Shown here one piece after another: positions 27,596 through 36,662 of a DNA stretch of 64,000 nt (its first letter is position 1; each line of letters begins with the position of its first letter). Under the pieces are notes generated by a model. That model searched no databases. It saw nothing but the letters and a program-made list of their open reading frames with translations, and was not told the DNA's origin. This stretch comes from Streptomyces sp. DH41 (GTDB lineage: Bacteria > Actinomycetota > Actinomycetes > Streptomycetales > Streptomycetaceae), in NCBI RefSeq assembly GCF_029813785.1, contig NZ_JARVKY010000002.1, positions 124,001 to 188,000 on the forward strand, in the 5' to 3' direction. The position numbers and the translations under genes were made by a program.

Positions 27596-30500
27596 TCACT
27601 CCACGACGTGCCGGCCCTCGGGTCGTGCGCTGCACGACGCGCGGAAGGCGCAGTGGGCGCAGTGCTGGCCCGCGGTCGGCGTGAACCGTTCGTCGAGGAC
27701 CTTGCCGGCGGCCGTGGCGAGCAGGTCCCCGACCCACTCGCCCGCCGGCCCTTCCAGGGAGTCCTGTGCCTGCACCTTGGGGAGGCTCTCGCCGCCGTCC
27801 CGCTTGGGAGCGCCCTGCCTCAGCTGGACGAGTTCCGCGCCGCCCGGTTCGGGGCGGGCGCCGTCGAAGGCGTCGTCGACGGCGCCCTCGCGGACGGCGA
27901 GCTGGTAGACGGCGAGCTGGGGGTGGCGGGCCACCTCGGCGGAGGTGGGCGCCTGTTTGCCGGTCTTGAAGTCGACGACGTAGGCGCGGCCGTCGCCGTC
28001 GGTCTCGACCCGGTCCATCTGGCCACGGATGCGCACCTCGTAGTCGCCCGCGCCCAGGGTCACGTCGAAGTCGTGCTCGCTGGCCACCGGTGTGCGTCCG
28101 GCGCGGTCCATGACGTGCCACTTCAGGAAGCGTTCGAGCGCCACGCGCGCGTTGGCCTTCTCCTGCGCCGACTTCCACGGGGCGTCGAAGGCGAGCGCGT
28201 TCCACACCGATTCCAGGCGCTCCATGAGGACGGCGAGGTCGGCCGGGGTGTGCCCGGAGGCGACCTCGTCGGCGAGGACGTGCACCACGTTGCCGAAGCC
28301 CTGGGCGGCGGTCGCGGGCGCGTCGGCCTTCACCTCACGGCCGAGGAACCATTGCAGGGCGCAGGTGTTGGCCAGCTGGTCCAGGGCGCTGCCGGAGAGC
28401 GTGACGGGCTGGTCGCGGTCGCGCAGGGGCACCTTGCTCTCGGTCGGGTCCCACATGCCCCACCACCGGTAGGGGTGGGCGGACGGCACCAGGGGGCGGC
28501 CGTCCTCGTCGGCGAGGGCGGCGAGGCGGGCCAGGCGGCGGGCGGCGGCCTCCCTCAGCGGTTCGGAGACGCGGGGATCGACCGTGGTGGCGCGCAGCTC
28601 GGCGACGAGCGCCGAGACGGCCAGCGGGCGACGCGGGCGGCCCGTGACGTCGGCGGGTTCGACGCCGAGTTCGGTCAGGAACCGGGAGGGCTGGTCGCCG
28701 TCGTCGGCCGGCGCCTTCACGGCGGTCACGACGAGCCGTTCCCGGGCGCGCGTGGCTGCCACGTAGAACAGGCGGCGCTCCTCGGCGAGCAGCGCGCCGG
28801 GCGTGAGCGGTTCGGCGAGGCCGTCCCGGCCGATCCGGTCGGCCTCCAGCAGGGAGCCGCGGCGGCGCAGGTCCGGCCACAGCCCCTCCTGGACGCCCGC
28901 GACGACGACCAGCCGCCATTCCAGCCCCTTGGAACGGTGGGCGGTCATCAGGCGGACGGCGTCGGGGCGGGCGGCACGCCGCGTGAGGGTGTCGGCGGCG
29001 ATGTCCTCGGCGTCGATCTCCTCCAGGAAGTTCAGGGCACCCCGGCCGCCGGTGCGCTCCTCCGCGCGGGCGGCCGTCGCGAAGAGCGCGCACACGGCGT
29101 CGAGGTCGCGGTCGGCGTTGCGGCCGGCCGCGCCGCCGCGCCGGGCGGAGCGTTCCAGACGGGTGGGCCACGGCGTGCCCTCCCACAGGTCCCACAGCGC
29201 CTCCTCGGCGCTGCCGCCGCCCGCCAGGCGCTCGCGGGCCTTGCGGAGCAGCGCGCCGAGTCGCTGGGCGCCACGCGCGTACGCGGGGTCGTGCACCGCC
29301 AGCCGCTCCGGCTCGGCCAGCGCCCGTGCGAGCAGTTCGTCCGAGGGCGGCGGCAGCGGGTCGCCCGCGGCGCGCTCCTCCTCACGCAGGGCACGGCCGA
29401 GGCGGCGCAGGTCGGCGGCGTCCATGCCGGCGAGCGGAGAGGTGAGCAGGGTGAGGGCGGTCTCGGTAGGGAGCCAGCACGGCCCCTCCGCGCGGTCCGC
29501 GCGTTCACCGGGCGCGGGCTTCACCGACGTATCGCCGGCCGCCCCGCCCTCCGCCTCCGGGACATCACCAGGGCCCGCCGCGGACCGCCCCTCCGCAACA
29601 GCGTCGGGGTTCGCCGCGAGCCGCTCCCCCGCCTCCGCAACAGCGCCAGGGCCCGTCGCGGACCGCCCCTCCGCCTCCGCAACATCGCCAGGGCCCGTCG
29701 CGGACCGCTCCCCCGCCTCCGCCTCCGCCACCGCTCGCAGTGCCGTCAGCAAGGGCGCCACCGCCGGCTCGTGGCGCAGGGGAAGGTCGTCGCCGTCGAT
29801 GTCCAGGGGAACGCCGGCCGCGGTGAGGGCCCGGCGGGCCGTGGGAATGGTGCGTGAGCCGGCGCGCACCAGGACGGCCATGTCGCCCCAGGGGACACCG
29901 TCCTCCAGGTGGGCCCTGCGCAGGATGTCGGCGATGTTGTCCAGCTCGGTGCCGGACGTCGGGTACGTGAACACCTCGACGCGCCCCCCGTCCCGCACCG
30001 GAGCGAGCTCACGGTGAGCACGCACCTTGCCGACCGGGAGCCGGGTCAGCGGCATGCGCTGGGTCACCAGCCGGGTCGCGGCCAGCAGGGCGGCCCCGGA
30101 CCGGCGTGAGGTCCGCAGCACCTCGACCGGCGCCGGGCGGCCGTCCGCGCGCGGGAAGGCGGTGGGGAAGTCGAGGATGCCGTTCACGTCCGCGCCCCGG
30201 AAGGCGTAGATCGACTGGTCGGGGTCGCCGAAGGCGACAAGGCAGCGCCCGCCCCCGGCCAGGGCCTGCAGCAGCCGTACCTGGGCCGGGTCGGTGTCCT
30301 GGTACTCGTCGACGTAGACCGCGTCGTACTGCGCGGCCAGGTGTGCGGCGACCTCGGGGCGGCGGGCGAGGAGCACCGCGCGGTGGACGAGTTCCGCGTA
30401 GTCGAGCACTCCCTGGAGGTCGAGCACGTCGAGGTACTCGGCGAGGAAGACGGCGGCGGCCCGCCAGTCGGGGCGGCCGATGCGCCGGGCGAAGGCCCCC

Positions 30501-31108
30501 AGGGCGTCCGGGCCGAGACCCAGTTCCCGGCTGCGGGCGAGGACCGCGCGGACCTCGTCGGCGAAGCCCCGGGTGGTCAGGCAGGCGCGCAGCTCGTCGG
30601 GCCAGCGCACATGGGCCAGGCCGAGCCGCTCCAGGTCGACCTGCCCGGCGAGCAGCTCGCGTACCGTCACGTCCTGCTCCGGGCCGGACAGCAGCCGCAG
30701 GGGTTCCACGAACAGGTCGCTGTCCTGGTGGGCGCGGACCAAGGCGTAACCGAAGGAGTGAAAGGTCGTCGCCCGGGGAGCACGGGTGGCTCCCATGCGC
30801 AGCGCCATCCGGTCGCGCAGTTCGAGGGCCGCCTTGCGGCTGAAGGTCAGCACCAGGATGCGCTCGGGGTCCCCGCCCCGGGCGATCCGGTCCGCCACGG
30901 ACTCGACGAGTGTGGTGGTCTTGCCGGTGCCCGGGCCCGCGAGGACGAGCAGCGGTCCGGTCCCGTGGTCAACCACGGCGCGTTGCGCGGCGTCCAGACG
31001 AGGGGGATCCATTCGCTCCGGCGGGGTACGCACCAGTCGGTAAGCGCCACGGCTCCCCCGTCGCGCCTGGGGGTGCGACGGGTGTCTGGTGGAGGAGAAG
31101 GAGCTCAC
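27596..31108 (-). CDS. adnA: AdnA helicase-nuclease subunit with Fe-S nuclease domain
   Basis: The 1170-aa product has a UvrD-like motor: LAGPGTGKTTTLVESV, TFSRKAALELRDRM, YVDEYQDTDPAQVRLLQ, FGDPDQSIYAFRGAD, LMTAHRSKGLEWRLVVVAG. The C-terminal RecB-type nuclease has GQMDRVETDG, VVDFKTGKQA and LAVYQLAV. Fe-S cluster cysteines are seen as CALQWF before the nuclease and CAHCAFRASC at the end. An Ala/Glu/Gly repeat insertion lies at 29540-29735. GTG 31108 is preferred because AYRLVR before the helicase core is typical; ATG 31012 has a better ribosome site. It is upstream of adnB on the same strand. Confidence 0.93.
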   Translation of the reverse strand: MSSFSSTRHPSHPQARRGSRGAYRLVRTPPERMDPPRLDAAQRAVVDHGTGPLLVLAGPGTGKTTTLVESVADRIARGGDPERILVLTFSRKAALELRDRMALRMGATRAPRATTFHSFGYALVRAHQDSDLFVEPLRLLSGPEQDVTVRELLAGQVDLERLGLAHVRWPDELRACLTTRGFADEVRAVLARSRELGLGPDALGAFARRIGRPDWRAAAVFLAEYLDVLDLQGVLDYAELVHRAVLLARRPEVAAHLAAQYDAVYVDEYQDTDPAQVRLLQALAGGGRCLVAFGDPDQSIYAFRGADVNGILDFPTAFPRADGRPAPVEVLRTSRRSGAALLAATRLVTQRMPLTRLPVGKVRAHRELAPVRDGGRVEVFTYPTSGTELDNIADILRRAHLEDGVPWGDMAVLVRAGSRTIPTARRALTAAGVPLDIDGDDLPLRHEPAVAPLLTALRAVAEAEAGERSATGPGDVAEAEGRSATGPGAVAEAGERLAANPDAVAEGRSAAGPGDVPEAEGGAAGDTSVKPAPGERADRAEGPCWLPTETALTLLTSPLAGMDAADLRRLGRALREEERAAGDPLPPPSDELLARALAEPERLAVHDPAYARGAQRLGALLRKARERLAGGGSAEEALWDLWEGTPWPTRLERSARRGGAAGRNADRDLDAVCALFATAARAEERTGGRGALNFLEEIDAEDIAADTLTRRAARPDAVRLMTAHRSKGLEWRLVVVAGVQEGLWPDLRRRGSLLEADRIGRDGLAEPLTPGALLAEERRLFYVAATRARERLVVTAVKAPADDGDQPSRFLTELGVEPADVTGRPRRPLAVSALVAELRATTVDPRVSEPLREAAARRLARLAALADEDGRPLVPSAHPYRWWGMWDPTESKVPLRDRDQPVTLSGSALDQLANTCALQWFLGREVKADAPATAAQGFGNVVHVLADEVASGHTPADLAVLMERLESVWNALAFDAPWKSAQEKANARVALERFLKWHVMDRAGRTPVASEHDFDVTLGAGDYEVRIRGQMDRVETDGDGRAYVVDFKTGKQAPTSAEVARHPQLAVYQLAVREGAVDDAFDGARPEPGGAELVQLRQGAPKRDGGESLPKVQAQDSLEGPAGEWVGDLLATAAGKVLDERFTPTAGQHCAHCAFRASCSARPEGRHVVE
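29540..29735. repeat. Imperfect tandem repeats inside adnA
   Basis: About four degenerate units of the type CGCCAGGGCCCGTCGCGGACCG plus CCTCCGCCTCCGC (each about 40-60 nt) encode EGRSATGPGDVAEA-like repeats between helicase motifs. They keep the reading frame. Confidence 0.7.
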
Positions 31109-31365
31109 GTGGTTCGCCGGTCCTGGTGGGTGTGCTGGTGGGCCGTCCGCGCTGCGGGGGCCGCGGGGTGAGGGGGACACGTGCGGCCGACGCTACGCCG
31201 ACGAATAGGGCGGAAGCAGGGCTTCCTCTTCTTCCCTCGGGTCACGCGTGGCGCCGGTGTCCCCCGCCCCACGAACGTACGTCATGTCACGGACGTACCC
31301 GAAGTGTCCCTTTTTCCTCATACGGAGTACGGGTCACACGTCGGTCGGCCCGATGGCGGAAGCTG

Positions 31366-31752
31366 TCAGGTGTGATCCTGCGCGCGTTCGCCGCCGTCCC
31401 ACCGCGCCCGCTTCAGGTCGAGGCGGGGCAGATGGCCCTCCGCGGCTCTGCTCGCCTCCTTCAAGGGGGTGCCCTCTTCCCGGTAGCGGTCGAGCGCCTC
31501 CAGCTCCTGGCCGGCGAGGAGAGCGCCGTCCGCGCGGACGACGCGCCACCACGGAACGCCTCCCCCGTAGAGGGACATCACCCGTCCGACCTGGCGGGGT
31601 CCCCCCTCGCCCAGGTACTCGGCGATGTCCCCATACGTCATGACGCGGCCCGGCGGGATCAGTTCGGTCACGTCGAGGACCCGCTCGGCATACTCCGGCA
31701 GCGCGTCCGCGTACTCCGGGCGCGCGTCGTCCGGAAAGCTCTGCTCGCTCAT
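31366..31752 (-). CDS. Alkyltransferase-like protein (ATL)
   Basis: The 128-aa product resembles the DNA-binding half of O6-alkylguanine transferase: GRVMTYGDIAEYLG (helix-turn-helix with Tyr40), GPRQVGRVM (Arg finger R57) and VPWWRVVRADG, where the PCHR active site is PWWR. With Trp in place of the acceptor Cys it cannot accept alkyl groups. ATL proteins flag O6-alkylguanine lesions to nucleotide-excision repair. The start at 31752 (MSEQSF) excludes a shadow extension. Confidence 0.9.
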   Translation of the reverse strand: MSEQSFPDDARPEYADALPEYAERVLDVTELIPPGRVMTYGDIAEYLGEGGPRQVGRVMSLYGGGVPWWRVVRADGALLAGQELEALDRYREEGTPLKEASRAAEGHLPRLDLKRARWDGGERAQDHT

Positions 31753-31937
31753 CCGACCCATCCTGCCCCACCCCACCGACAACGCGACGCGCTTCCGACG
31801 GTGCGCGTGGCTCGCCCGGAAACGGCGCTTCGGGCAGACTGTGCGGCCCGCACAGGCACCCTGATGCCCGCCGATGCCGACGCGGCATGCCACCATCGTG
31901 CGGGCGGTGACCAGTGATACGAGAGCAAGAAGAGGCG

Positions 31938-34724
31938 ATGAAGCAGCAGGGTGCGCACCCCGGGGACGCCGAAGGCACCTCTGACTCTTCGTCGCGCCCG
32001 GACACCGCGGACGGAAACGGCGACAAGGCCACCCGACAGGCGGCCGCGGGCAGGACGGCGACCGCCGCCGACCCCGACGACGTCGCGCACATCGACGAGG
32101 TGGAGGGCGACGAACCGCTGCTCCCCGCGCGCGTGCACCGTCCGTCCGACCTGATGCGGCTCCTGGTGGGTGTGCTCGCCGTCGCCGTTCTGCTCGCCAT
32201 CGCCGCCTTCGCGCACGGCACCACCTCGGGCCTCGAACAGGACATCAGCAAGGGCACCGGGCAGGCGCCCGACCTGCTGATCAAGATCGCGGGGCTGGCC
32301 TCCAGCATCGCGATCCTTCTGGTGCCGGTCGCGTTCGCGATCGAGCGGCTGATCAAACGGGACGGCCTGCGGATCGCCGACGGCGTACTGGCGGCGGTCC
32401 TGGCGCACGGCGTGACCCTCGCCACCGACCTGTGGGTCGCCAAGGCCGCCCCCGGCTCCATCCAGGAGGCGCTCACCCAGCCGTCGCCGGGCGACCTCCA
32501 CGCTCTCACCGACCCAGTGCACGGCTACCTGGCGCCGGTCATCGCCTACATGACGGCCGTCGGCATGTCGCGCAGGCCCCGCTGGCGCGCGGTGCTGTGG
32601 ATCGTGCTGCTCCTCGACGCCTTCTCGATGCTGGTCACCGGCTACACGACGCCGTTCTCGATCATCCTGACGGTACTCATCGGCTGGTCCGTCGCCTACG
32701 GAACGCTGTACGCGGTCGGCTCCCCCAACGTCCGCCCCACCGGGCAGACGCTGATGGCGGGACTGCGGCACGTCGGCTTCCGCCCGGTGACCGCCGCCCG
32801 CGAGGAGGCGCCGTCGGACACAGCGGAGACCGGTGACCGCGGCCGCCGCTACTTCGTCACCCTGGAGGACGGCCGGCCGCTGGACGTGACGGTGGTGGAC
32901 CGGGAGCAGCAGGCGCAGGGCTTCTTCTATCGCGCGTGGCGCAATCTGACGCTGCGCGGCTTCGCCACCCGCAGCAGCCTCCCGTCACTGCGGCAGGCCC
33001 TGGAGCAGGAGGCGCTGCTCGCCTACGCCGCGATCGGGGCCGGCGCCAACGCCCCCAAGCTGATCGCGACGTCCGAGCTGGGCCCCGACGCCGTGATGCT
33101 CGTCTACGAGCACACCGGCGGGCGCACTCTCGACTCGCTGCCGGACGAGGAGATCACCGACGACCTGCTGCGCGGCACCTGGGAGCAGGTACAGGCCCTG
33201 CAGTCCCGGCGCATCGCGCACCGCCGGCTGGTGGGCGACGCGATCCTGGTGGATCGTTCCGGCACGGTGATCCTCACCGACCTGCGCATCGGCGAGATCG
33301 CCGCCGGTGACCTGCTGCTGCGCATGGACATCTCCCAGCTCCTGGTGACGCTGGGCCTGCGGGTGGGCGCCGAACGCGCGGTCGCCTCGGCGGTAGAGGT
33401 GCTCGGCCCCGACGCCGTGGCGGACTGCCTGCCGATGCTCCAGCCCATCGCGCTCAGCCGCTCCACGCGCGCGACGCTGCGCAAGCTGGCCCGGGAGCGG
33501 GCCGAGCGCGAGCGGGAGGCGGTCCTGGAGTCGTCCCGGCAGGCCAAGCTGGCCCGCTCGGAGGCGGCCGCGGGCGAGGACACAGGCCCCGCACCCGAGC
33601 CAGCCGAGAAGCCCGACAAGCCCGAGAAGCCCGAGAAGCCCGACAAGAAGGCCGTACGCGCCGAGCAGCGGGCGGAGAAGCGGGCCGTGGACGAGGCGTT
33701 GGAGGAGGCGCGCGAGGAGGACCTGCTCACGCAGATCCGGCACGCGGTGCTGCGGATCCGACCGCAGGCTCCCGTCGAGCCGGCCCGCCTGGAGCGAGTG
33801 CGACCGCGCACGCTGATCAGCTTCATCGCGGGTGCGATCGGCGCCTACTTCCTGCTGACGCAGCTCACCCACATCGAGTTCGGGCCGCTGATCTCGAACG
33901 CCCAGTGGGGCTGGGTGGCCGCGGCGGTGCTGTTCTCGGCGGCGAGTTATGTCGCTGCGGCAATGGCCCTGCTGGGGTTCGTGCCCGAGAAGGTGCCGTT
34001 CCTGCGAACCGTGGCCGCGCAGGTCGCCGGATCGTTCGTGAAGATCGTCGCCCCCGCGGCGGTCGGCGGCGTCGCCCTGAACACCCGCTTCCTGCAGCGC
34101 GCGGGAGTACGGCCGGGGCTCGCGGTGGCGAGTGTCGGCGCGTCGCAGCTGTTCGGTCTCGGCTGTCACATCCTGATGCTGCTGTCCTTCGGCTATCTGA
34201 CCGGCACCGAGAAGACACCGTCGTTGTCGCCGTCCCGGACGGTCATCGCGGGTCTGCTGACGGTGGCGGTGCTCGTGCTCGTGGTGACGTCGGTGCCGTT
34301 CCTGCGGAAATTCGTCGTCACGCGCGTGCGGTCGCTCTTCGCCGGTGTCGTGCCGCGCATGCTGGACGTGCTGCAACGACCGCAGAAGCTGGTCACCGGC
34401 ATCGGCGGCATGCTGCTGCTCACCGCATGCTTCGTGATGTGCCTGGACGCTTCGATCCGCGCCTTCGGCGACGAGTCGACGTCGATCAGCCTGGCGAGCG
34501 TCGCGGTCGTCTTCCTCGCCGGCAACGCGCTGGGATCGGCGGCGCCGACCCCGGGTGGTGTGGGCGCGGTGGAGGCGACCCTGACGGTCGGCCTGATCGC
34601 CGTCGGCCTGCCCAAGGAGGTCGCCGCCCCCGCGGTGCTGCTGTACCGGCTGCTCACGCTGTGGCTGCCGGTGCTGCCGGGATGGTTGGTCTTCAACCAC
34701 CTGACACGGAAAGAAGCGCTGTAA
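31938..34724 (+). CDS. Flippase-like (LPG_synthase_TM) membrane protein with pseudokinase domain
   Basis: The 928-aa product has an acidic N-terminus, then about six membrane helices (about residues 75-270), then a cytosolic kinase-like domain (about 290-520: APKLIATSELGPDAVMLVYE, HRRLVGDAILVDRSGTVILT, DLR in place of DFG). A Lys/Glu/Pro-rich linker (PDKPEKPEKPDKK) follows, then a C-terminal MprF/AglD2-like flippase module of about eight helices (residues 620-928; NALGSAAPTPGGVGAVEATL). The start ATG 31938 follows AAGAAGAGG. A lipid-linked substrate is expected, but none can be named. The catalytic Asp/Asn of the kinase loop look altered. Confidence 0.8.
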   Translation: MKQQGAHPGDAEGTSDSSSRPDTADGNGDKATRQAAAGRTATAADPDDVAHIDEVEGDEPLLPARVHRPSDLMRLLVGVLAVAVLLAIAAFAHGTTSGLEQDISKGTGQAPDLLIKIAGLASSIAILLVPVAFAIERLIKRDGLRIADGVLAAVLAHGVTLATDLWVAKAAPGSIQEALTQPSPGDLHALTDPVHGYLAPVIAYMTAVGMSRRPRWRAVLWIVLLLDAFSMLVTGYTTPFSIILTVLIGWSVAYGTLYAVGSPNVRPTGQTLMAGLRHVGFRPVTAAREEAPSDTAETGDRGRRYFVTLEDGRPLDVTVVDREQQAQGFFYRAWRNLTLRGFATRSSLPSLRQALEQEALLAYAAIGAGANAPKLIATSELGPDAVMLVYEHTGGRTLDSLPDEEITDDLLRGTWEQVQALQSRRIAHRRLVGDAILVDRSGTVILTDLRIGEIAAGDLLLRMDISQLLVTLGLRVGAERAVASAVEVLGPDAVADCLPMLQPIALSRSTRATLRKLARERAEREREAVLESSRQAKLARSEAAAGEDTGPAPEPAEKPDKPEKPEKPDKKAVRAEQRAEKRAVDEALEEAREEDLLTQIRHAVLRIRPQAPVEPARLERVRPRTLISFIAGAIGAYFLLTQLTHIEFGPLISNAQWGWVAAAVLFSAASYVAAAMALLGFVPEKVPFLRTVAAQVAGSFVKIVAPAAVGGVALNTRFLQRAGVRPGLAVASVGASQLFGLGCHILMLLSFGYLTGTEKTPSLSPSRTVIAGLLTVAVLVLVVTSVPFLRKFVVTRVRSLFAGVVPRMLDVLQRPQKLVTGIGGMLLLTACFVMCLDASIRAFGDESTSISLASVAVVFLAGNALGSAAPTPGGVGAVEATLTVGLIAVGLPKEVAAPAVLLYRLLTLWLPVLPGWLVFNHLTRKEAL

Positions 34725-34766
34725 CGACGTCGTACGCCGGGGTCAGCCTCATACACCGAGGTTGCC

Positions 34767-34880
34767 CCGTACGCGTCGCCTCGCGCGCGCGTGGGTCCGT
34801 ACGCACCGCCTCGCGCGCGTGGGTCCGTACGCACCGCCTCGCGCGCGTGGGTCCGTACGCGTCGCCCCGCGCGCGTACGT
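34767..34880. repeat. Four tandem ~28-bp intergenic repeats
   Basis: The units start CCGTACGC(A/G)(C/T)CGCC(T/C)CGCGCGCGT at 34767 (30 bp), 34797, 34825 and 34853 (28 bp each). Units 2 and 3 are identical. They lie between the flippase gene and the first S33 lipoprotein gene, with no spacers. Confidence 0.9.
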
Positions 34881-34957
34881 CCCGGCGGCTGCTAGCCCCG
34901 TACCTCGTACGGCCCCTGCCCCGAGCGCACGGCCCCGCGCGCCCGCACGATGGTCAC

Positions 34958-36508
34958 ATGCCGAACTCCTTCCGGCTGCGCGCCGCCGCCCTGGCCGCCG
35001 CGACCGCCGTAGCCATGTCCGCTCTGCTGACCGGCTGCAGCGACGACTCCGGCGGCGACGAGGACCTGACGGCTCAGAAGCTCGGATGGAAGGACTGCCC
35101 GGCGCCGTCCGAGGCCGAAGGCGGCGGCGCGGCCCCGTCACCGCTGCCGGACGGCGACGAGTGGCAGTGCGCCACCATGAAGGCGCCGCTCGACTGGGAC
35201 GACCCCGAGGGCGACACGATCGGCCTGGCGCTGATCCGGGCCGAGGCCAGCGGGGAGGCGGACCGGCGGATCGGCTCACTCCTCTTCAACTTCGGCGGCC
35301 CCGGCGGATCGGGTGTCACCACGCTGCCCGCCTTCGGCCAGGACTACGCGAAACTGCGCACCCGCTACGACCTGGTCAGCTTCGACCCGCGCGGCGTCGG
35401 CCGCAGCGCCCCCGTGGAGTGCCTGGACGACAAGCGGCTCGACACCTACTTCCAGCAGGACGCCACCCCCGACGACGCGGCCGAGCGCACCGAGTTGCTG
35501 GACAACACCGAGGAGTTCAACGCGGCCTGCGAGAAGAACTCGAAGAGGATCCTGCCGCACGTGCGCACCACCGACGCGGCCCGCGACATGGATCTGATGC
35601 GCCAGGTACTGGGCGACGACAAGCTGCGTTACTTCGGCGTCTCCTACGGCACCGAACTCGGCGGCGTCTACGCCCACCTGTTCCCCGACAAGGTGGGCCG
35701 GGCCGTCTTCGACGCGGTCGTCGACCCGACGCAGACGCCGGAGGAGGGCTCGCTCGCGCAGGCGAAGGGCTTCCAGCTCGCGCTCGACAACTTCGCCGAG
35801 GACTGTGTGTCGAAGGTCGAGGACTGCCCCGTCGGGGACAGCGCCCAGAACGTCAAGGACCGTATCGCGCGGCTCCTGAAAGACCTCGACCGCACACCGA
35901 TCCCCGGCGTCTTCCCTCGCGAGCTGACCCAGACCGCCGCGACCGGGGGCATCGCGCAGTCGCTGTACTCGAAGGACTTCTGGGAGTACCTCACCGAAGG
36001 CCTGGAGCAGGCGTACGACGGTGACGGCAGGGTTCTCATGGTGCTGTCGGACGCGTTGAACGGGCGTAACGAGAACGGCCAGTACAGCAACATCACCGCG
36101 GCCAACGTCGCCATCAACTGCGCCGACGACAAGCCGCGGTACGACCCCGCGTACGTGGAGCGCAGGCTGCCGGAGTTCAGGGACGCCTCCGCGCTGTTCG
36201 GGGACTACCTCGCCTGGTCCATGCTCAGCTGCGCCGACTGGCCGGTCCCCGGTGCCGCCGACCATCCCGACGTCCGCGCGCCGGGCGCTCCGCCGATCCT
36301 GGTGATCGGCAACACCGGCGACCCGGCGACGCCCTACGAGGGCGCGGGGAGGATGGCGGCCGCGCTGGGGAAGGGCGTCGGTGTGGAGCTGACCTACAAG
36401 GGCCAGGGGCACGGTGCCTACGACAGCAAGAACGAATGCGTGCGGGACGCGGTGCACGGCTACCTGCTGGACGGGAAGGTACCGGCAGCCGGAACCGTCT
36501 GTTCCTGA
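34958..36508 (+). CDS. SlpD/SlpE-type lipoprotein, alpha/beta-hydrolase peptidase (S33)
   Basis: The 516-aa product has a lipoprotein signal with lipobox LLTGC at about 26-30. The S33 fold shows NFGGPGGSGV (oxyanion region), the nucleophile GVSYGTELGG (Ser), the acid NTGDPATPYEGA (Asp) and the base GQGHGAYDS (His). Relatives are the Streptomyces tripeptidyl aminopeptidase-like mycelium-bound SlpD/SlpE proteins, which cut N-terminal tripeptides outside the membrane. The ribosome site at ATG 34958 is weak. A close paralogue follows directly. Confidence 0.9.
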   Translation: MPNSFRLRAAALAAATAVAMSALLTGCSDDSGGDEDLTAQKLGWKDCPAPSEAEGGGAAPSPLPDGDEWQCATMKAPLDWDDPEGDTIGLALIRAEASGEADRRIGSLLFNFGGPGGSGVTTLPAFGQDYAKLRTRYDLVSFDPRGVGRSAPVECLDDKRLDTYFQQDATPDDAAERTELLDNTEEFNAACEKNSKRILPHVRTTDAARDMDLMRQVLGDDKLRYFGVSYGTELGGVYAHLFPDKVGRAVFDAVVDPTQTPEEGSLAQAKGFQLALDNFAEDCVSKVEDCPVGDSAQNVKDRIARLLKDLDRTPIPGVFPRELTQTAATGGIAQSLYSKDFWEYLTEGLEQAYDGDGRVLMVLSDALNGRNENGQYSNITAANVAINCADDKPRYDPAYVERRLPEFRDASALFGDYLAWSMLSCADWPVPGAADHPDVRAPGAPPILVIGNTGDPATPYEGAGRMAAALGKGVGVELTYKGQGHGAYDSKNECVRDAVHGYLLDGKVPAAGTVCS

Positions 36509-36662
36509 CCCTCCCCCGTCCCCTCCGACAACTCCACAGCTCGACCGAACCCACAGGTCAGAGCGTTATCCACAGGGCTCGGCGGGCTTTACGTGATCCG
36601 CCTACCATGGCATGACCGCCTTCCGCCGCACGGCGCGGACGGCTTGCGAGGGGGGAGAGCAC

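Noticed and set aside
34767..34880. Possible CRISPR array
   Set aside because: The 28-bp units are contiguous with no spacers, and no cas genes are present.
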